DNA of 64,000 nucleotides from Rhabdophis nuchalis (lineage: Eukaryota; Chordata; Lepidosauria; Squamata; Natricidae). The notes under the pieces were generated by a model. That model ran no database searches, was not told the origin of the DNA, and saw nothing but the letters and a program-made list of their open reading frames with translations. How positions within the stretch are numbered: position 1 is the stretch's first letter; every line of letters begins with the position of its first letter. The position numbers and the translations under genes were made by a program. The DNA is taken from contig CM077648.1 in assembly GCA_039707465.1 (NCBI GenBank), positions 18,387,619 to 18,451,618 on the forward strand. The letters run 5' to 3'. Positions 63,899 to 64,000 of this stretch are shown here, piece after piece.

Positions 63899-64000
63899 GG
63901 GGAGACACGATAGCAGTGGTCCAATGTCTCAGGGGCTGCCACAAAGAAGAGGGAGTCAAACTATTCTCCAAAGTACCTGAGGGTAGGAACAAGACACAAT
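63899..64000 (+). mobile_element. CR1-type LINE fragment running off the window
   Basis: GGGGAGACACGATAGCAGTG, then CTCAGGGGCTGCCACAAAGA and ATTCTCCAAAGTACC match the ORF2 tail at 53300-53400. It abuts the inverted LINE copy directly and continues past 64000. Confidence 0.8.

Overview
This is non-coding DNA from a squamate reptile, most likely an advanced (colubroid) snake. Four things point there: tRNA-derived SINEs of squamate type, a Bov-B LINE 3' end, CR1/L2 LINE tails that run into (AATAG)n-type pentanucleotide microsatellites, and a long (GATA)n array. I recognise no host exon, no complete host gene, no tRNA or rRNA gene and no CRISPR array. The window reads as intergenic or intronic sequence that has taken in wave after wave of transposable elements.

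Layout. 1-7 kb is mostly unique AT-rich DNA with one TA-flanked MITE, two SINEs, a solo LTR (2420-2904) and a foldback element. 7-20 kb has a Penelope-like (PLE) fragment split by a hAT element, a tandem duplication with a MITE in one unit only, a CR1 tail, an L2-type LINE fragment with an open reverse-transcriptase frame (11221-12564), several hAT non-autonomous elements and a PLE with a GIY-YIG-like coding remnant. 20-32 kb holds purine-rich arrays, PLE and LINE nests, L2 tails, a Helitron-like piece, SINEs and an RTE-like coding remnant. 32-48 kb holds an 873-bp hAT element carrying an LTR-like insert, Bov-B, L2 and CR1 tails, and a second copy of the 2420-2904 LTR family. 48-64 kb holds hammerhead-ribozyme elements, the GATA array, a repeat-poor stretch (52.2-54.9 kb), a large inverted-repeat element, a SPIN-like element, a composite hAT element with a coding fragment inside, and more MITEs.

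The most notable signal is a set of three type I hammerhead ribozymes (48536-48582 +, 49361-49407 -, 40349-40396 +). Each has the invariant core, a self-complementary stem III and base-paired stems I and II that vary by compensatory changes. Two further inverted-repeat families show weaker hammerhead-like cores, one of them next to PLE coding sequence.

The second signal is the hAT population. Twenty-three insertions have a perfect 8-bp target duplication. They fall into two groups by terminus, and the groups prefer different target sequences: ten of ten in one group have TA at positions 4-5, against three of thirteen in the other. One hAT family carries a long internal GAAA/TTTC microsatellite in all five copies seen here. 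All functional statements are inferred from sequence and remembered family features; no database search was run.
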